A stretch of DNA of 64,000 nucleotides from Cytidiella melzeri (taxonomy: Eukaryota; Basidiomycota; Agaricomycetes; Polyporales; Irpicaceae). The position numbers and the translations under genes are program-made. Below, piece by piece: positions 33,688 to 44,115 of this stretch. The number at the start of each line of letters is the position of its first letter. Position 1 is the stretch's first letter. The DNA lies in assembly GCA_022592445.1 (NCBI GenBank), contig JABYQR010000120.1:1-64000 (forward strand), in the 5' to 3' direction. The notes beneath the pieces are model-generated. The model was not told the origin of the DNA. It searched no databases and saw only the letters and a program-made list of their open reading frames with translations.

Positions 33688-36600
33688 CTAGGCGCGCATC
33701 GTTTCGTCTTCCTCGGTGGCCGTTGTGGCAATCGCCTCGTGGTTGGCCTCACCTCCGTCCTGCTCCTCAGCCTCCCTTTCCTCCTGCTCATCGTATACCT
33801 CTCCTTCAGCATCGTCTTCTCCATACTCGGGCGCAGAACGATGGCGATAAGTCCGCGCGCGCTTGTTGCGAGAGGACGAAGAGGGTTGTCCAAGCAGGCC
33901 AGTCTGCGCGAACGATCGCTTTTGACGCAGGCGGTCTTGCTTCTTCCTCTCCTGAAAATCGGCCTGAACAACTGCGCGTTTAGCGGTAAGTATGGCGAGA
34001 CGGTGTAGGAACTCGTCATTCGTGCGTTCAGGCTTCTCCTCAGTGTGCGGGATCAACAGGCGATAAGGTACGGCCGCGCCATGTAGGACAACCTTGAACT
34101 GCTCGTCGTCCCATTCGGTGAAACCCCACGCACAGTCAGGATCCTCGTTCCACATCTGCTGGAAACCCGGGTAGCCTCCAGGTACGGTGCTTGTTCCGTT
34201 AACTTTGCCATTACGAAGCTCACGATCGAACGCGTGATACGCTTTTAGCTGATCGACACTGTAAGAGTACTTTACATCCGTACTCGGATCGCGCAGGAGT
34301 ATCGACCCGTCTGTCAGGCGCTCAAGGTAGCAGTGTCCTCGCTGAATATCGACTTTGCTGGAAGACTTCGAACAGGCCATATCAGCTAGCAGACAAAGTG
34401 CACTATACTGGTTCCCGTACCATGGGTAGGTCAAGACACGGATTCGAAGATAGGCGCGGTGCGAACGACGGGTGGTGGGACGGCGATGGTAAGTGCAGTT
34501 CAGCGAGCACGCAGAGTCACTTGCTAACTGAGCAAGGGGTAGGTCTCGAGGGGGAGAGCTGGCGACTACAAACGAGGGTTGCCACCTTTTTATCCTCCCT
34601 CGAGCGGGCATGAGGGTCAAAGTTCCCAAATAAACCTGAGGGTCATCCGTCGGCGGGACTCCCACGCCCTCCGGTAGGTCCCGTATACTGGAAACCCCCA
34701 TCGCCGCTAAATATTCCTTGAAGGTACCGAGATCCTTAGCTGTGCTGTAGGGTATCCAGGTACGATCACCCGATTTCCAGACTGCCTCAAAGATAGCTAA
34801 TGGCCCTGAGCCGGTATGGGACACAAACTTTTCGATGGCCCATTCCTTGTCTTGATAGACCAAGTCAGCCACTTGGCTGGCCAGTCGTCCCGGGAACAAT
34901 CGGTCGTCGTTGGGCTCGTGAGCTCGCAATAAAGAAGCATGAAAAACATCATGAATACCGCGGCGCTTCAGGTCCGCTGGCAAATCCAAGCGGTAGGAAT
35001 TGTTTCTGAAGTCCTCGAGAATGCGGTAAGGCCCGATGAATTTCGGAATAAGTTTTCGAGCTAAACCCTTGGGTAGTGAGAGGTTTTTAGTAGACACATA
35101 CACGAGATCCTCCCGCGCGAATGGAACAGGCCGCCGCCTGCGATTGGCGTCTCGTGTCTGCTTGACTCGCGCGGCGATGATGCTGTCGTGCGCCGACATG
35201 ACAGCAAATTTCACCTTCTGGGCATACGCCCGAACTCCTGGGTACTCGTCTTTGTCCGCATGGTCCCAAATCATGCTGCGAGGCATCCGACCGTGGTTGA
35301 GAAAGAAAGGGGCGTAGCCGGTCGACTCCGACCGGGCGAGGTTAATTGCAAACTCAATGGCGGGCAACTTCGAAACCCAATCGCGCTGCGTTGGACCGAT
35401 GCACTGCCGAAGCATTTGTGTCACGGTTCGGTTGGCTCTCTCCGTGGACCCGTCAGACTCGGGATGATATGCACTGGACATGCGCAAGTCGACCCCTATC
35501 AGGGAGTGAAGGTGTGTCCAAAATATACTGGTGAAAAGGACATCCCGGTCACTAATAATGGCTTTAGGCAGCCCATGGAGCTTATATACCTCTGCAAACA
35601 CTAGTTCCGCAATATCATGCGCGTTGTAATCAATGCGGCTCGGAACGAGGTGTACCATAGCGGTGAGTAGATCGATGATTACTGTGATAGAGTCAAATGA
35701 TCCATCCCGGTTTTCGGAGGTGGGCAGGGGCCCTACGAAGTCAATCCCTATAGCCTCCCAAGGTTCGCTCGGAACTGGGAGAGGGTTCAGCAACCCATAA
35801 GGCTTCTGATTACTCGGTTTGCTCCGCTTACAGGTTACACAGGTCTCGCAGTACCTGCGCGTGTCTGGGCCCATAGTTTTCCACCAGACATGGTCACGTA
35901 GCAGGCTCAGCGTCTTGTACGCTCCCAAGTGCGCCAACAAGGAGTGAGCATGGGAGATCACTATCTCCCGCAAACTCCGTCCCTCACTGACTACGTCTGG
36001 TATACAGAGCCGCTCAGTCCCTGCGTCTTTTAGCAATACCAAGCCGTCTCGCACGACAAAGTTCTTGAAGTGCTTAGGTTCTTTCAGAATTGCGGCGAAT
36101 GTTGGATCGTCGGGATATCGGTTTCGTACCAACGTGGGGATATGCAGGTTGCTCTCGCTCCTGCTCAGAAGATCAAGAAGGGGGCTCTCAAGCGTAGGCT
36201 CGTCTGTGGGAGAGTGCACCGGCAGGGGTAATGTATCATGTATAGCTGAGGGTACGGCTTGCACATCATGTGCTAGGGCCTCTGTTTCCGCCATGCCCTC
36301 CGCTTGCTCCTTACGTGGACCGTGAAGGACAAGCCTCTTGATGCGCTTTGCAAACTCTTTCGATGTCTCCGGCCGCCCAGACTCAGGTGGAGGGGGTCTC
36401 CGCCGTGGAGGTCGAGCCGCACGCGCCTCGACGTTGACGAGCACGGGAACAGACACGGCGAATGAGGCCAGTCGTTGAGGTAGGTCCTCGTCATCGTCAA
36501 ACATTGTGTATTCCGACGCTGCACGAACCGTTCCAGGTGCCTCGTTAGAATACAAGCGACTCAACGCATCGGGCAACTGGTTGTCCGAGCCCGGAATATA

Positions 36601-38424
36601 TTCAACCACGAAGTTAAACTCAGATATGCGCTCGATCCACCGCGCCTGCCGGGCTGACAGATTGCGCTGCTTTAGCAGATGAATCAGTCCCTTATGGTCC
36701 GTGACCCACGTGAACTGACATCCCAACAGAATGTCCCGATGCCGGCGCATGGATTCTACTCCCGCCAACATTTCAATCTCGTGAATGGGATAATTTGCCT
36801 GCGCAGAGGACAGCTTGGCCGAGAAGAATGCGGCTACACGGGCGGTACGTCGATCCGCGCCCTGCGAGATCACCCCAGCAATGCCACTGACCGAGCCGTC
36901 GGTGACCAGCCAAATGGGGGGTGCACCCTTCTCATAACTCAGCGGAACACGGTGATGGTCACGGTGAGTATGTACCAACTCTCGTATCTCATTGAAGGCC
37001 CGCTGATGTGTGTGATTCCAGCTGAACGACTTGTCACTGCCTGTTAGCTCCGTCAATACACCCATGGGAATACGAATGGAAGCAATATCGTCTGCGAGAT
37101 ACCCAACTGAGCCCAAGAATCCTCGCAAAAGATCCTTCGAAGTGGGCACCTTCCAATGGAGTACCGAGTCGACCTTGTCAGGGTCCATTCGGATACCATC
37201 ATTGTCTACGATGCGGCCAAGGACCTTAAGCTCGGTGCACAGGAAACGCAGCTTAGAGGCATTCAGGTAGAGTGACTCCCGCTTCAGGATATCAATGACC
37301 GTCTTGACATGCTGAACATGATCTTGCAGTGTGTCCGAGTATACAAGGATGTCATCCAGGTATACATCCATGAACACACCAACGTACTGTCCAAATAGGT
37401 GGTTCATCAGGGTTTGGTATGTCGCAACGGCGTTGCAGTCACCCTGTTGCAACACAAGACTAATCATGTTTCCGTCAGGTGTGGTCATAGCGGTACGCTC
37501 AACATGATCAGGCTCGACGCGAATACACTCATAAGCGTCCTTGCCATCAAGTGAGGACCGAAACGGCTTTTTGGCTATACGACGAAGGATACCCTCCATG
37601 TCCGGTAAGGGCGACGTCACTTTAACGGTGTTGTCGTTACGCTCACGCAGATCACAAACGCAGCGCAACCGGGGGGGAACATCACGAATTCCCGTGCCAG
37701 GCTTGGTCAGGAGAAGCATGGGGCTTGTGTTGCGAGCGTTACTCATTCGCCACCTCCCTGACTTCAAGTAGGCGTCGCGCTTTGCAGCCCACAAGGGACG
37801 AAGGGCATCGGGGCACCGGGAAGGCCGCCAGTGATACACCTTGCTGGGGTCTTTCAACGGGATCCGGTGGTTGATCGCCCGAAGAGGCGGTAATGGAGTG
37901 TCACTTGCATCCGTGCTTGCAATGGGACGTGCGTATTCGCGCAGCAATTCTCTCGCTTGTTCAAGCTGACCTTCGTATAAGTCGGCCGCACGGGATTCTA
38001 AAACGCGCACATGCTTCCCTTGGATAGGCAGAGCGCTGTCACTCCCTACATCAATAGTGAGTGGATTAAATCCCAAAGACACTTTGTGCTGAAAGAGAAA
38101 CGGAGTTCCCAGTATCATGTCGTAGTTGAGTAAATTTACGACATCAAAATGGCGCATTTCTTTAATGGACTGATAGCTAAGCTCAAGGCTACATCCCAAG
38201 CTGATCTTCGCACGAGACCCTTGTACCGCCAAATGAACGGGTAGTTGTTTCTCGAGTTCAAACGTCGCAAGGTGCAACTGATGTACAAGTTTTGTAGATA
38301 CAAAATCGGCAAGAGAACCAGAGTCGAGCAAGGCCCGAGCCGGGTGACCATTGACATGTACCACTACGACGGCAGGCTCCGGAATGAGCCGTTTAAAGTC
38401 CCGAGGTGATGAGGCATTGCGCAT
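33688..38424 (-). CDS. Element 2 Pol polyprotein (protease, RT, RNase H, integrase, chromo-like end, extra C-terminal region)
   Basis: 1578 residues, one open frame. The protease has the active site ALLDSGSLADFV near residue 30. RT has CVCDLRERND, then VYLDDILVYSD near residue 350. RNase H has VTDGSVSGIAGVI near 506. The integrase zinc site is HAHSLLAHLGAYK with CETCVTCKRSKP; its DDE core starts IGIDFVGPLP near 890, then ISDRDVLFTS and SDGSTERANRT. A chromodomain-like stretch, WAIEKFVSHTGSGPLAIFEA, is near 1190. About 330 further residues follow, ending in a very acidic Glu/Asp-rich tail, unusual for the family. The frame opens with its own ATG (38424) 29 bases before the Gag stop, in the +1 register. 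Confidence 0.92.
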   Translation of the reverse strand: MRNASSPRDFKRLIPEPAVVVVHVNGHPARALLDSGSLADFVSTKLVHQLHLATFELEKQLPVHLAVQGSRAKISLGCSLELSYQSIKEMRHFDVVNLLNYDMILGTPFLFQHKVSLGFNPLTIDVGSDSALPIQGKHVRVLESRAADLYEGQLEQARELLREYARPIASTDASDTPLPPLRAINHRIPLKDPSKVYHWRPSRCPDALRPLWAAKRDAYLKSGRWRMSNARNTSPMLLLTKPGTGIRDVPPRLRCVCDLRERNDNTVKVTSPLPDMEGILRRIAKKPFRSSLDGKDAYECIRVEPDHVERTAMTTPDGNMISLVLQQGDCNAVATYQTLMNHLFGQYVGVFMDVYLDDILVYSDTLQDHVQHVKTVIDILKRESLYLNASKLRFLCTELKVLGRIVDNDGIRMDPDKVDSVLHWKVPTSKDLLRGFLGSVGYLADDIASIRIPMGVLTELTGSDKSFSWNHTHQRAFNEIRELVHTHRDHHRVPLSYEKGAPPIWLVTDGSVSGIAGVISQGADRRTARVAAFFSAKLSSAQANYPIHEIEMLAGVESMRRHRDILLGCQFTWVTDHKGLIHLLKQRNLSARQARWIERISEFNFVVEYIPGSDNQLPDALSRLYSNEAPGTVRAASEYTMFDDDEDLPQRLASFAVSVPVLVNVEARAARPPRRRPPPPESGRPETSKEFAKRIKRLVLHGPRKEQAEGMAETEALAHDVQAVPSAIHDTLPLPVHSPTDEPTLESPLLDLLSRSESNLHIPTLVRNRYPDDPTFAAILKEPKHFKNFVVRDGLVLLKDAGTERLCIPDVVSEGRSLREIVISHAHSLLAHLGAYKTLSLLRDHVWWKTMGPDTRRYCETCVTCKRSKPSNQKPYGLLNPLPVPSEPWEAIGIDFVGPLPTSENRDGSFDSITVIIDLLTAMVHLVPSRIDYNAHDIAELVFAEVYKLHGLPKAIISDRDVLFTSIFWTHLHSLIGVDLRMSSAYHPESDGSTERANRTVTQMLRQCIGPTQRDWVSKLPAIEFAINLARSESTGYAPFFLNHGRMPRSMIWDHADKDEYPGVRAYAQKVKFAVMSAHDSIIAARVKQTRDANRRRRPVPFAREDLVYVSTKNLSLPKGLARKLIPKFIGPYRILEDFRNNSYRLDLPADLKRRGIHDVFHASLLRAHEPNDDRLFPGRLASQVADLVYQDKEWAIEKFVSHTGSGPLAIFEAVWKSGDRTWIPYSTAKDLGTFKEYLAAMGVSSIRDLPEGVGVPPTDDPQVYLGTLTLMPARGRIKRWQPSFVVASSPPRDLPLAQLASDSACSLNCTYHRRPTTRRSHRAYLRIRVLTYPWYGNQYSALCLLADMACSKSSSKVDIQRGHCYLERLTDGSILLRDPSTDVKYSYSVDQLKAYHAFDRELRNGKVNGTSTVPGGYPGFQQMWNEDPDCAWGFTEWDDEQFKVVLHGAAVPYRLLIPHTEEKPERTNDEFLHRLAILTAKRAVVQADFQERKKQDRLRQKRSFAQTGLLGQPSSSSRNKRARTYRHRSAPEYGEDDAEGEVYDEQEEREAEEQDGGEANHEAIATTATEEDETMRA

Positions 38425-41400
38425 CTAATACAGTCGCCATAGGAGTCTGGTACAACAATCCTAGCTCGCCCTCCAGGTCATCCAGATCAAAGAACTCATC
38501 CATGAAGTCCCGGCGGATGGCCCGGGCATACGAGTTGGGCAGGTCGAAGTGCGGAATCTGCAAAAGCGCAACTGGGATCTCGGAATAAATGTACAGGTAT
38601 GCGTCGTGTACTACGAGTACTTCCTCAGAAGCGTCTGACCGGTGGCACACAAAACGGGGCGACAGAATATCCCTCCCGTGGTCTTCCAGCCATTGCGCGG
38701 GGTACGGAATCTCTTCGTTCAGTACCTGTTCTGTCGTACTTACGAGATCGTCGCCCATAGGTTCACCAGGAATACGTTTCCGAAGGCAATGCCAGTGCCC
38801 AAGTTGACGGGCAACCTGTTTGTTGTACCACCGCGGAAGGTTGAAGTCTGGCTGTTGCAGGTATACCTTTGGAGCAAGGATGTCCCGAATAGGGTGAGGT
38901 GCCATAATCACAAATTCGGTGGGGCTGACTTGATAAGATATGATATCGTCAGATTTCCACAGCGCTTGGTCAAAGGCTACGTGATGACAACAATAAGGTG
39001 CGTGACGTTGCAAGACAGTCATCGCTCGTCGCTCCAGTGAGTAACCAAACCGATGACGCGGGCGTCCTTCCCGACCAGTGCGAGGGAGCTCCAGAAGAGG
39101 GGCTCCTTGGTAGAATCTGCCTAGAGGCGGACCTGAAAACTCGATGGACGATATGCTCAACTCGGCCCCGCCCAAAGTCTCCGTACTTTCTGCAAGACGC
39201 TGGAGAGCCTCGATGTCAGTATAGTTCAGTTCTACATTGCTGACGGTTACTCCCGGAGGCTTCCCTTGTCGAGGTGAAGTTGTTGTATTCGCGGTAGGAC
39301 AATTTCGCGCCAAATGCCCTGTGTCGAAGCACTTGAAACATCGGCCCTCTGCCTTCAGGTCAGCCTTCTGTTTTGCAGAGAGGGTCCCCGTCTTATCAAC
39401 CTTTTTAGCAGGGTTCGGGACAACCAACCTTGAGGACGGTACAGGGGCTGATGAGGCTTCACCGACGCCCATGCGAGTGGAACTTCGGTAGCGTCCCGGA
39501 CCAGCACCACGCCCTCGAGGGGGTGAAGGCCGGTCCTGTCGATCCAACGAGAGCAGGCCCCGACCATCCGAGGTACCTTCTGCAAGTTCAAATCGAGTGG
39601 CTGCGGCGACAACTTCCTCCCACGAAGACGAGGTTGGTGATAGTCCAAACCTCCATAGTTCCTTTTGTATGTAGTCATGCAAAGAATACCATAATTTAAT
39701 CACCTTTTCCACGTTCGGAATGGCTCCTGCGAGAACAAATAATTCCTCAAGCTCACAGGCATACTCTTGGACAGTTGAACTGCCCTGCTTTCGGTTGCGA
39801 AGGGTATCGCGCACCTTCATGCGGAAGTCTACAGGGAAACAAAAATCAAAGAGTCCTTTGAAAAAATCCTCGAGAGTCCATTTCCCTGCATCTTTCGAAA
39901 CAACCATAGCAAAGAAGCGATACGCCTTTCCTTTTAGGAACGACGACAACGTGGTGGCGTACCGATCTCGACTTAGAGCGTAACCCGTAACATACTCTGT
40001 GCCTTCCCGCAGGAATTTGTGGAAGTCCTGTATGTCAGCTCGTCCGTCATATATTGCTGGCTCACGTGGATTCAATTTAGGCAACTTCGCCTTCAACGAG
40101 GATCGACGACGCTTCCCCTTATTATCACGGGAGCGCCGAGAATGTCTGAGCCTTGACCCTCGGCCACGGTGACTGGAAGTGGATCGACGTGAAGACGCAG
40201 AGGACATTGCTGATGATGATTCGGAATCTGAAGACACACCTCCACCATCCACTCTGTCTGTCTCGCCACGAGGAATACTAGCAAAGGCCTTCCCGAGGTA
40301 ACTGGTAGGCTCCACCTGATTCACAGGGCGCAAGTTTTCTCCGTGAATCTTGGGAGAGCCAACAACAGAAGTAGGAGCAAGGTTTCGCAGTGATTTCCCA
40401 GCAAGAGTTGTTACCGGGTGTTTCGAGGTGCTGTCCTTGTCGGGAGCGGTTGTAGAGGCCAGCGAGCCCAACAAGCCCTCTCGTTTGAGAGAGGCCACCT
40501 CCTTGGTAAGCATCTCCAAGCGTTCCAGCAACATAGAGTTCGTATCTCGAGCAGGGCCAGCCAAGATGTCGCCGCGGTCGTTCGACAGAGCCGGCGAATG
40601 TCCGTCTTCGAGAGGCTGTTCTGACTTACTGAGGGCCCTAAGACCATCCCACAATTCCGAGGCCTTACGTTGTTCTTCAAGATCAAGTTCTTCGTCGCGG
40701 ATCTCCCTTGGTCCCTGAGGACCTGATAGCTCAGCAAAGTGCTGCAGTAACTTTCGTTGTACGTCGGGATCCATTTCGGCAGGATCCAAATTAACACTTC
40801 CCCAGTTCTGGGGGTCAATTGTCTTGCCCTGTCGCTTCGAAGTCCCTTCTTCGCGCGACCGAGAGCGTTCGTGAGTAGCATCCCTGGCCCTGGTAACCTT
40901 ACTCATCCTATCATTGAAGGCCTTCTGTTCAGCACCGCTCATCCTCGAGGTAGCCATATCTATGGCTTGGTACTGCTCAGTAGTCAGTGCCCTTGGGGCA
41001 TGATCCCGTTGTGCACTAGGGGAGTCTGCCCGAGCCCGCTTACTATATCTCACCTCTGTCCAAGGGCTCTCTGCTGGACCAGAGGAAACTGTAATGTGAG
41101 GCTGTTCCTCCTTGTCACTCACATTCTCAACTGTCATGTTCTTATCTTCCTTGATAGATAGTGAAGGAAATATATTTGATAACCCCGAAGGGCTCGCGTC
41201 GTAGGTACTGGACCTCGACGGTGTACGCGACACTACCGCGCTATAAAGCGGTTTTGCGTCGGGAGTAGAGGTAGCCTCGGGCGACATACTCTTTATGGGG
41301 GAAAGAGGGGAAGTTCCCATAGCCAGGGCCTGGAGAGACTGAACCGGTGTGACAAAGGCACCAGGGACAGAAGCAGGTGAGTCGGGAACGGAGTTGGCGC

Positions 41401-41428
41401 GACGACGAAGGTTATAGCGAGGTGGCAT
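38393..41428 (-). CDS. Element 2 Gag (1011 residues) with a large region after the zinc knuckle
   Basis: The long N-terminal half is Ser/Pro/charged and low-complexity (MPPRYNLRRRANSVPD start). A Ty3-type capsid core follows, containing GKAYRFFAMVVSKDA and LFDFCFPVDFRMKVRDTL. The CCHC knuckle CFKCFDTGHLARNC is at about residues 697-711. Most Gag proteins end soon after the knuckle; here about 300 more residues follow, with hydrophobic/aromatic blocks such as RFYQGAPLLELPRTGREG and VVHDAYLYIYSEIPVALLQ. The region's role is unknown. ATG 41428 is the first in frame, 167 bases from the 5' LTR. Confidence 0.9.
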   Translation of the reverse strand: MPPRYNLRRRANSVPDSPASVPGAFVTPVQSLQALAMGTSPLSPIKSMSPEATSTPDAKPLYSAVVSRTPSRSSTYDASPSGLSNIFPSLSIKEDKNMTVENVSDKEEQPHITVSSGPAESPWTEVRYSKRARADSPSAQRDHAPRALTTEQYQAIDMATSRMSGAEQKAFNDRMSKVTRARDATHERSRSREEGTSKRQGKTIDPQNWGSVNLDPAEMDPDVQRKLLQHFAELSGPQGPREIRDEELDLEEQRKASELWDGLRALSKSEQPLEDGHSPALSNDRGDILAGPARDTNSMLLERLEMLTKEVASLKREGLLGSLASTTAPDKDSTSKHPVTTLAGKSLRNLAPTSVVGSPKIHGENLRPVNQVEPTSYLGKAFASIPRGETDRVDGGGVSSDSESSSAMSSASSRRSTSSHRGRGSRLRHSRRSRDNKGKRRRSSLKAKLPKLNPREPAIYDGRADIQDFHKFLREGTEYVTGYALSRDRYATTLSSFLKGKAYRFFAMVVSKDAGKWTLEDFFKGLFDFCFPVDFRMKVRDTLRNRKQGSSTVQEYACELEELFVLAGAIPNVEKVIKLWYSLHDYIQKELWRFGLSPTSSSWEEVVAAATRFELAEGTSDGRGLLSLDRQDRPSPPRGRGAGPGRYRSSTRMGVGEASSAPVPSSRLVVPNPAKKVDKTGTLSAKQKADLKAEGRCFKCFDTGHLARNCPTANTTTSPRQGKPPGVTVSNVELNYTDIEALQRLAESTETLGGAELSISSIEFSGPPLGRFYQGAPLLELPRTGREGRPRHRFGYSLERRAMTVLQRHAPYCCHHVAFDQALWKSDDIISYQVSPTEFVIMAPHPIRDILAPKVYLQQPDFNLPRWYNKQVARQLGHWHCLRKRIPGEPMGDDLVSTTEQVLNEEIPYPAQWLEDHGRDILSPRFVCHRSDASEEVLVVHDAYLYIYSEIPVALLQIPHFDLPNSYARAIRRDFMDEFFDLDDLEGELGLLYQTPMATVLDAQCLITSGL

Positions 41429-41594
41429 TTTTGAATTTCGAGTCGAAGGAAAGGGTTATGTTTTTGAGACTGGTGACGGTTGGTGGTGTTGATCAGACAC
41501 TTGAAATCCAGTCAGCCAGTCGAGTAGGAGAGTCTAGTAGAGGGGTAAGAGAGTAGAGGTTCTTCTAGATAGCAGTCGGGTGCGTGTCAAAATA

Positions 41595-41862
41595 TGTAAC
41601 GCTGACGAATCCGAATGTGGACTCGTTCGCGAACACGAGAACTTTCGAGTGGCAAGTGACAGGAATAAAGACTGCTTATTGCCTAGAGACGAAAGCTGCT
41701 GGTCTGAGTACTACAAGGGAGTATATATGCTATGTAGACGAGGACCAAGCAGGACCAAAGGAATAGTCAAATGTTTTAAATATAGACGATAAGTGGTTGT
41801 CGGGATGGATGCGGAAGCCGAGGAATCTAAGAGGAATCGGATATCCAGTCCGATGCGTCACA
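41595..41862 (-). repeat. 5' LTR of element 2
   Basis: 268 bp, identical to 33308-33575. In element orientation the sequence just inside reads TATTTTGACACGCACCCG, which lacks a TGG start, so a standard tRNA primer site is not obvious. Confidence 0.94.
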
Positions 41863-42830
41863 CGAAGCCTCCGCTTGAATTTTGAAGAACAGCATTTTCC
41901 TCGCATGAATAATTCGTGCTCAGTCTGATTCGGCAGTGGCATACTTATTCGCGATGACCTACGTACACTGGGAACGTTAACTTGGCTGCAACCTCCCTGT
42001 GTCACGTATCCAGAGTCGAGATAACGGACAAGGGGCTTCTGGGCCATCACAAAGTTCGGTTTCCAGGTACGTTGCCTTACAGAGAGGGAACACCTAGGGA
42101 TGAGCTCTACCAGCAGTATGCACAACTCCGTCGCACGCAGATCTGCATCGTTCGCAAATCGCCATTGTACGTGTTTACAGCTGTCAGTGGACGCCAGCAG
42201 CCCCCCGTGACCGCAGTATGACGGGTATCAGAGTCGTCGTAGTCCACTTACACGCCGCCATTGCTTATAGGTCAGGTTCGTGTCATGACATGTGTCCTGC
42301 ATTGGCTCACATGTTGAGCGTTGTAGACTACGCATACAAACGCCGCGAAACAAAAACAAAACACTTCGGTTTAGACAGAAGTTCCTAGTGTCACGAAGGT
42401 CTGAACGCCCATCTCCTCGCCTTAGTTGATCACTTTTTCGTAGGTTGGGAAGGACGCTTCATCCTCGCAATGAGCACGATTTTGTGAAGGCTTTTGGCAC
42501 ACAGCGTTAACCAAGCTCTCAGCCCATGGCCCGCTCGTTGTCCGATCTTTCTTATTCGCACCTCTTATACTTTTCTCCGCAGGTCGCAAAATCCAGATAC
42601 ACCTTGAATATGGTAAGCCCGTTGACACAATGTTCTCCGAATTTACTAGATATAACTTGCGGCATCTCTGTAGGGAGCACCTATATATTGCTAGCCAGAC
42701 GTGGTATATTCCGAAGGTTCATCGGCTAACCTCACAGTACAATCGAAATGGCCTACTCTAAACGACTTCAATCCCGCAGATGTCAACATGTACCAGCTGC
42801 GTATTTCTAAGGGTGACACGTTCCCTTCCT
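41863..42830. other. Intergenic, right flank of element 2
   Basis: About 970 bases; I find no gene. It is the 3' side of the multi-pass membrane protein gene. Confidence 0.4.
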
Positions 42831-44115
42831 CTACTCGCGGTCTCTGCCTTCACGAGCATCCGTTACGAGAACCGAAGTAGCGTTGTCCGAGGCAGTGGTA
42901 GCTGTGGTCCGACCTCGTGTAGCCATCGCGACCGACTCAGGATCCGTGTGGGCGGTCTCGGCTCCATAGAGCTTTGAGTATCTGAGCCGAACGACGGATT
43001 GCAAGACCGAGATGAACCGCAGAATGAGGAGTACAGTGAAGAGTCCGATGTAGATGACCGCTATCGCGGGTAAGTGTGGCTCTGTGACGGTGGCGGCGGG
43101 CATTGACTGCTGATCATCGGGAGTGTCAGGTTGGACGTCCCCATGTTGGTACGTAGGCAACTGTATTTGGGGTACGCCGGGCTGTCTGCCGTAGGACACA
43201 ATGAATGCGACCATGAAGATCAGGCACCTGTACCGGCATGAGAGACGCTGCAACTGTCGTGCCAAAGTATGCGCTCACCAGAAGAAAGAAGATAATGGCA
43301 CCGCGAAGGTTTTTGCGATGCATTCAAGCGCGGAGTCGTCCATGCGATCCTATGTAGAAGGGAGGGACCATGGTAAGAATTCTAATCGTCCTCATAATGT
43401 AGACTGTGGAAGACTGACTATGAATACATGCATCTTGTTCTTGTCGACTTTCACCAGATGCACAAAGGTGGAGATTACCAAGGCGTTGAACACCCCGTCG
43501 AGGTTCATGGCCATTGCCATGTACCCAAGAGTTTGGGCTATCGGATCGGAGGAGTTTTGGACAGCGAGCGCAGCGACGCTAATGATTCAAGAATGTCAGA
43601 AGGCCCTCTGCATATACACCACAACATGGGACACTCACCACAAGAAGGAAAAGGCAACAGTGAAGGTGAGGTAGCATTTCTTGGCGACTTCGTCCAACAG
43701 CGATGTGCACCCCGAGGTCGTGGATGCCGGGTGCTGGGCGCGCAACTGGTCCCTGCTACAGCTACAGGATCGACCATGCGTTCTCGTGCGGTGTAGATGC
43801 TGAACGTTCGCAAGGTACACCCAGTGCAAGGATAACAAGGCGACGTAAAGGTATAAGAAAGTAACCGCCTTGAAAGGGAGGTTGATGAGGGCTGACCAGC
43901 TCCAGGCGTGTAGGTACGTGGTCGAGCCATTCGAAAGAGACGGCAAAGGGGATGTATAGTATGAGGCAGGTTGTCCTGCCGAGTGGATTAGGCACGATAA
44001 CAACAGGGTGAACCACTGAAACCGTACCGGCTGAGGTGTCTTCGTCACTACCCCCGTCAGCATGATAAACGTCGGCCTGAAGTGTATGAGAAAAGATTGT
44101 GTCTTGTGAGGACAT
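42831..44115 (-). CDS. Multi-pass membrane protein of unknown function
   Basis: About 330 residues with roughly five hydrophobic segments: FKAVTFLYLYVALLSLHWVYL, CYLTFTVAFSFLCVAALAV, MAMNLDGVFNALVISTFV, FFWCLIFMVAFIVSYG and IAVIYIGLFTVLLILRFISVL. Five exons join in frame. The first intron (GTACGG...CTCGGCAG, about 50 bases near 43973-44022) is needed to bring the N-terminus into the frame of the first helix. A loop of about 45 residues before the last helix is Pro/Gln/Asp-rich. ATG 44115 (MSSQDTIFSH) is used; the upstream in-frame start is GTG. I do not recognise the family. Confidence 0.65.

Larger units (their letters stand above)
33308..41862 (-). mobile_element. Ty3/gypsy LTR retrotransposon 2 (8555 bp), apparently intact
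   Basis: Two 268-bp LTRs (TGTAAC...GTCACA) look identical and are flanked by a perfect 5-bp target duplication CGAAG (33303-33307 and 41863-41867). Gag and Pol are each one open frame on the minus strand, overlapping by 32 bases. All catalytic motifs are present. Identity of LTRs, perfect duplication and open frames indicate a very recent, possibly active insertion. It lies 192 bases upstream of the TMEM184-type start codon. Confidence 0.96.
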
